In this document: in pieces, positions 62,401 to 64,000 of the stretch | Numbering within the stretch: the first letter of the stretch is position 1 | How the letters are laid out: every line of letters starts with the position of its first letter | Origin: an uncultured Bacteroidales bacterium | Lineage (GTDB): Bacteria; Bacteroidota; Bacteroidia; Bacteroidales; F082 | NCBI GenBank assembly: GCA_946185535.1 | Contig: CAMHJX010000001.1 | Location: 186,001 to 250,000 of the forward strand | Length of the DNA: 64,000 nucleotides | Direction: 5' to 3' | Position numbers and translations under genes: made by a program | The notes under the pieces: model-generated | Told to the model about the DNA's origin: nothing | Database searches by the model: none | What the model saw: only the letters and a program-made list of their open reading frames with translations

Positions 62401-64000
62401 CATAACGCTCGTAAGGCGACAGTTTCGAAGTGAATGAGGCGATACTGAAATCGCCACCCTGCTCAAAGACCTTCACGATGAAGGTACCGTTCATCATCTG
62501 AGCAGCATACACATCCTCCAGAGGGCCAAAGCCAACATTTGTGTTGCCTTCAGCAGTCAGCTGCCCACTGAAGAGCGAAATCTCTTGAGGCTCAAAGCTT
62601 TGCATCTCATTGACAAAAGAATAGTTGGGGAACTCCTTAAACGAAGTCTGTCCGCCACGCAATTGCACATCCACTTCGGTCTTCAACCCATTGGCTTTCA
62701 TGCCGTTGAGCCATTTCGCATTCAGGTTGACACGCTCGTTGCGCGAGAGGCTGATGACCTCAGGCAGGTCAAACTTCATCTCCAAACGGTTGGGCTTCAC
62801 AGTCTCCACACGGAGGTTCTTGGTGATGGTGCTTGTACCCACTTTGAAGCGTGCCGTCCAAAGACCCGTCTCATCCGACACATTGGTCGGAACGGTGAAG
62901 CAATAGATGTCATTGACAGGCTTGGTGTTCACCTGCTTGGCATAGAGACGGCCATTGGCATCAATCACTTCGAGGACAACGGGATAGTCATCGGGCAGCG
63001 AGGATTCCAGGTCGTTGAGCATGAGGTTGAGTTGCAGGTCATCGCCGGGACGCCAAACGCCACGGTTGGAGTATGCAAAGGCTGTCACACCTTTCTCTAC
63101 AGGCTCACCAGACACATTGAAGCGGCTGTACGACAAGGCATTACCATCGTTCAGCTTGATAACCGATTTGCTACCTTTCTTGTCGGTAGCCACCACGAAA
63201 GCGGGACGATTGGCGCATTGCAGTTGCAGATGACCATTGCCATCGACAGTGCCCTTGCTGAGTTCCTGTTTCTGGAAGTTGTAGGCCACCACCTGTGCGC
63301 CCGCTGCCGGCTGGGCATCAGAGATGCGATAGACAAAGACATCCACCAGGTCGTTGCGACCCATCTTGGCCGTCACGGCGAGGTCGCTGACGACGATGTT
63401 CTTCTGTTTCTCCACATAGTTGTAATAATAGTAACCATTGGGGTCGCCATATTCACCTTCGTAACGGTATTCCTTATAGTCGTAGGCCTCACCGTCCCAA
63501 TACCTGGCTTCATTCTCATCGTTGCTGTCGACCACAGCGTTCCTCATCTCGTCGGAGGCGAAAGTGTAGTCGGCAGGACCGAAATTGAGGCTCAGCTGAT
63601 ACATGGCACCTGGCTCCACCTTTACATAATCGGATAGTTTGATGGGGAAAGTCTTCCACTGGTTGGGATAGGGATTGTCGATGGCCAGACGCACTTTCTT
63701 CTCCAAGCGGCCTGCCTTGCGCACGCCATAGGTCTCAGTCAGTTCGTTGTCTTGCAGGAACGAAAGGATGTTGTCGTCGAAGACGCGGATGATTCTCAAT
63801 GTCACGCCATTCAGGCAGATGGCATCGAAATAGACCGTTGTCTCATCCACATTGGGAATGATGACGCCATCATCGGTCCAACGCACCTTAGGCTGCACTT
63901 CGGTCAGGTCCAAGGCATACTCATAGTCCTCTTGAAGCACCATGTCATTGTCGGAACGTATACCGCTTTTCACGCCAAGCTTCAGCTCATCCAACTGGTA
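59417..64000 (-). CDS. Alpha-2-macroglobulin family protein, N-terminus outside window
   Basis: The frame is open to the window edge (over 1,520 codons), so the start is missing; the TTG at 63994 is not the true start. The protein is a bacterial alpha-2-macroglobulin, a protease trap in the periplasm or on the surface. The thioester motif GCLEQ occurs in DYPHGCLEQTTSKAFPQL (DNA near 60744-60760); upstream are MG domains and ANR-like strands (FAYSNRGVWRPGDDLQLNLM), and downstream helical thioester-domain repeats (WPGGNYSNAWTEIYALHFLV) and the receptor-like end. In Enterobacteria the homologue is followed by pbpC; here the island lies between. Confidence 0.93.
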   Translation of the reverse strand, partial: YQLDELKLGVKSGIRSDNDMVLQEDYEYALDLTEVQPKVRWTDDGVIIPNVDETTVYFDAICLNGVTLRIIRVFDDNILSFLQDNELTETYGVRKAGRLEKKVRLAIDNPYPNQWKTFPIKLSDYVKVEPGAMYQLSLNFGPADYTFASDEMRNAVVDSNDENEARYWDGEAYDYKEYRYEGEYGDPNGYYYYNYVEKQKNIVVSDLAVTAKMGRNDLVDVFVYRISDAQPAAGAQVVAYNFQKQELSKGTVDGNGHLQLQCANRPAFVVATDKKGSKSVIKLNDGNALSYSRFNVSGEPVEKGVTAFAYSNRGVWRPGDDLQLNLMLNDLESSLPDDYPVVLEVIDANGRLYAKQVNTKPVNDIYCFTVPTNVSDETGLWTARFKVGTSTITKNLRVETVKPNRLEMKFDLPEVISLSRNERVNLNAKWLNGMKANGLKTEVDVQLRGGQTSFKEFPNYSFVNEMQSFEPQEISLFSGQLTAEGNTNVGFGPLEDVYAAQMMNGTFIVKVFEQGGDFSIASFTSKLSPYERYVGVDLPPTSSKYGSYYDTDKDWKFNIAMVNENGTACKSSVALDYALYKLDYYWWWSSEDEYSLQRYASGTYKAPYQNGSLTCNGTTSVTFNIPNEKWGSYLFVVNDKQGRHTFAKVINFDWGYGHSSSASGAPAQLSLKTTAESYEVGEKMVVTFPANDKAKALVTVEANDKVLQTMLVENLGEEGKVEITTTEEMIPNVYVYVALIQPHDANNDLPIRLYGVVPVKVENKKLQLQPNIQIPETANTKKKIDVKVSEAAGQAMTYTLAIVDEGILGLTNFSTPNPYGYFNSKQALSVRTWDNYASIVDAFSGELGSVYAIGGDGVLNQEVTLDKRFKAYAVTLGPFELKAGDANTHSFEVPQCSGALRFMVVAKGKGKAFGSSDKRMTVVDPINLYASAPRVVAPGDELNLKVQVQAPTMKNKTLEVKFNNKNLNPVDALPTSVKIDGNGEGLVAVRTTIPKTLGNAELNVSVTGEGYTAESSTQMPIRMPYAERRNTITKDIEAGQTVTVPFNLEGMDGTQQGNVTVSSLLPIDLFGRIDYLLDYPHGCLEQTTSKAFPQLYLNYFIQLDDKAKEEMKNNVETAIINLKSYQKSDNSMTNWPGGNYSNAWTEIYALHFLVEANKQGYNVPQYFIDGLLSYQADRAKQWKNNIDYKWGETIQAYRLFVLALAGKPEMGAMNRFKELEMQYDLTKALSAAAFAQTGKTSIAQNLLPTVTEGQVMSDYYTSYGSDIRDLAFFTYAQMLCDVDNQTVQNNVNNVCRMMSTRHYVDTQSTAFALFVLGKYAEKMNVVNSGLSATVKVNGEERTLNTNMASAGFGYTPKLGGNTIEIKNNGDHKMVANLYTKTSVAEYDMNESGNLIKMSVNYFGKSGASANLTSLNAGTDLRVQITVQNPSEWKVTELALSYYLPSGWELVNDRLMGDMTGNEGAKHLDLRDDRAYFYFDLYPGDKKTFTLKVNATYEGNYMIPAIRCEDMYNDEIYYQIPARGCVVK

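Noticed and set aside
62585..63637. Long plus-strand frame of 350 codons opposite the alpha-2-macroglobulin gene
   Set aside because: It is the antisense shadow of a well-supported gene; its product is low-complexity and matches no family.
63992..63994. TTG at 63994 as the start of the alpha-2-macroglobulin gene
   Set aside because: The frame stays open to the window edge and the protein lacks its signal and first domains, so the true start is outside.

Overview
The window comes from a Bacteroidota chromosome, most likely a Bacteroidales lineage that has the type IX secretion system (T9SS). The evidence is the Bacteroidota -7 promoter box (TAnnTTTG) in front of many genes and RNA genes, family-specific genes (Bacteroidota-type omega subunit, DUF4835, DUF4254, BamD lipoprotein), a tmRNA tag reading GENNYALAA, a porT gene beside menG, and three secreted proteins with C-terminal T9SS sorting domains. 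I cannot name the genus.

Layout. 1-2.4 kb: end of a DUF5018-like lipoprotein, a thioesterase and a metallo-beta-lactamase-fold hydrolase. 2.5-6.6 kb: a DUF6913-like protein, dapA and a T9SS-exported M14 carboxypeptidase. 6.6-10.4 kb: bamD, rpoZ, a DUF4835 gene and recN. 10.4-14.6 kb: lpxA, lpxC and lpxD for lipid A, with a YdcF gene inserted and LpxC lacking the usual FabZ fusion. 14.7-22.4 kb: aspartate aminotransferase, DUF4254 plus a GT9 glycosyltransferase, a FecR-like repeat protein, menG and porT. 22.5-27.5 kb: three tRNAs, TIM44-like and SPFH zinc-ribbon proteins, a LOG hydrolase, a retropepsin and a formylglycine-enzyme-fold protein. 27.6-31 kb: two paralogous T9SS cargo genes, one frameshifted. 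31-39 kb: an NtrC-like regulator, tmRNA, an AAA ATPase, a rhodanese/MBL lipoprotein and guaB. 39-44.5 kb: a periplasmic chaperone operon (two PPIases, one PPIase-like lipoprotein) ending in surA-moxR. 44.5-51 kb: LUD protein, ftsH, rsfS, a KdsC-like phosphatase and pbpC. 51-59.4 kb: an accessory island. 59.4-64 kb: an alpha-2-macroglobulin gene running off the edge.

Most of the backbone serves the cell envelope: lipid A (lpxA/C/D, KdsC-like), outer-membrane assembly (bamD, SurA and relatives), T9SS (porT and cargo) and peptidoglycan (pbpC, dapA).

The most interesting part is the island. In many bacteria the alpha-2-macroglobulin gene and pbpC are neighbours in the same orientation. Here they are separated by about 8.4 kb, much of it visibly A+T-richer, with every gene on the same strand. 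It carries: an AAA/DUF4143 ATPase; a tiny ORF; a DUF4209-like protein ending in a HEPN R-x4-H motif; an 869-residue protein with an IF-2-N-like helix-turn-helix, repeated modules and a C-terminal PD-(D/E)XK nuclease; and a DUF4062 plus AlbA/RecG-type ATPase pair. The HEPN/PD-(D/E)XK pair is a candidate undescribed defence system.

A second theme is intergenic: short tandem arrays, mostly with exact 7-bp periods, lie directly upstream of start codons or of tmRNA in a fixed orientation. Several families of palindromic REP/MITE-like elements also occupy the gaps between genes.
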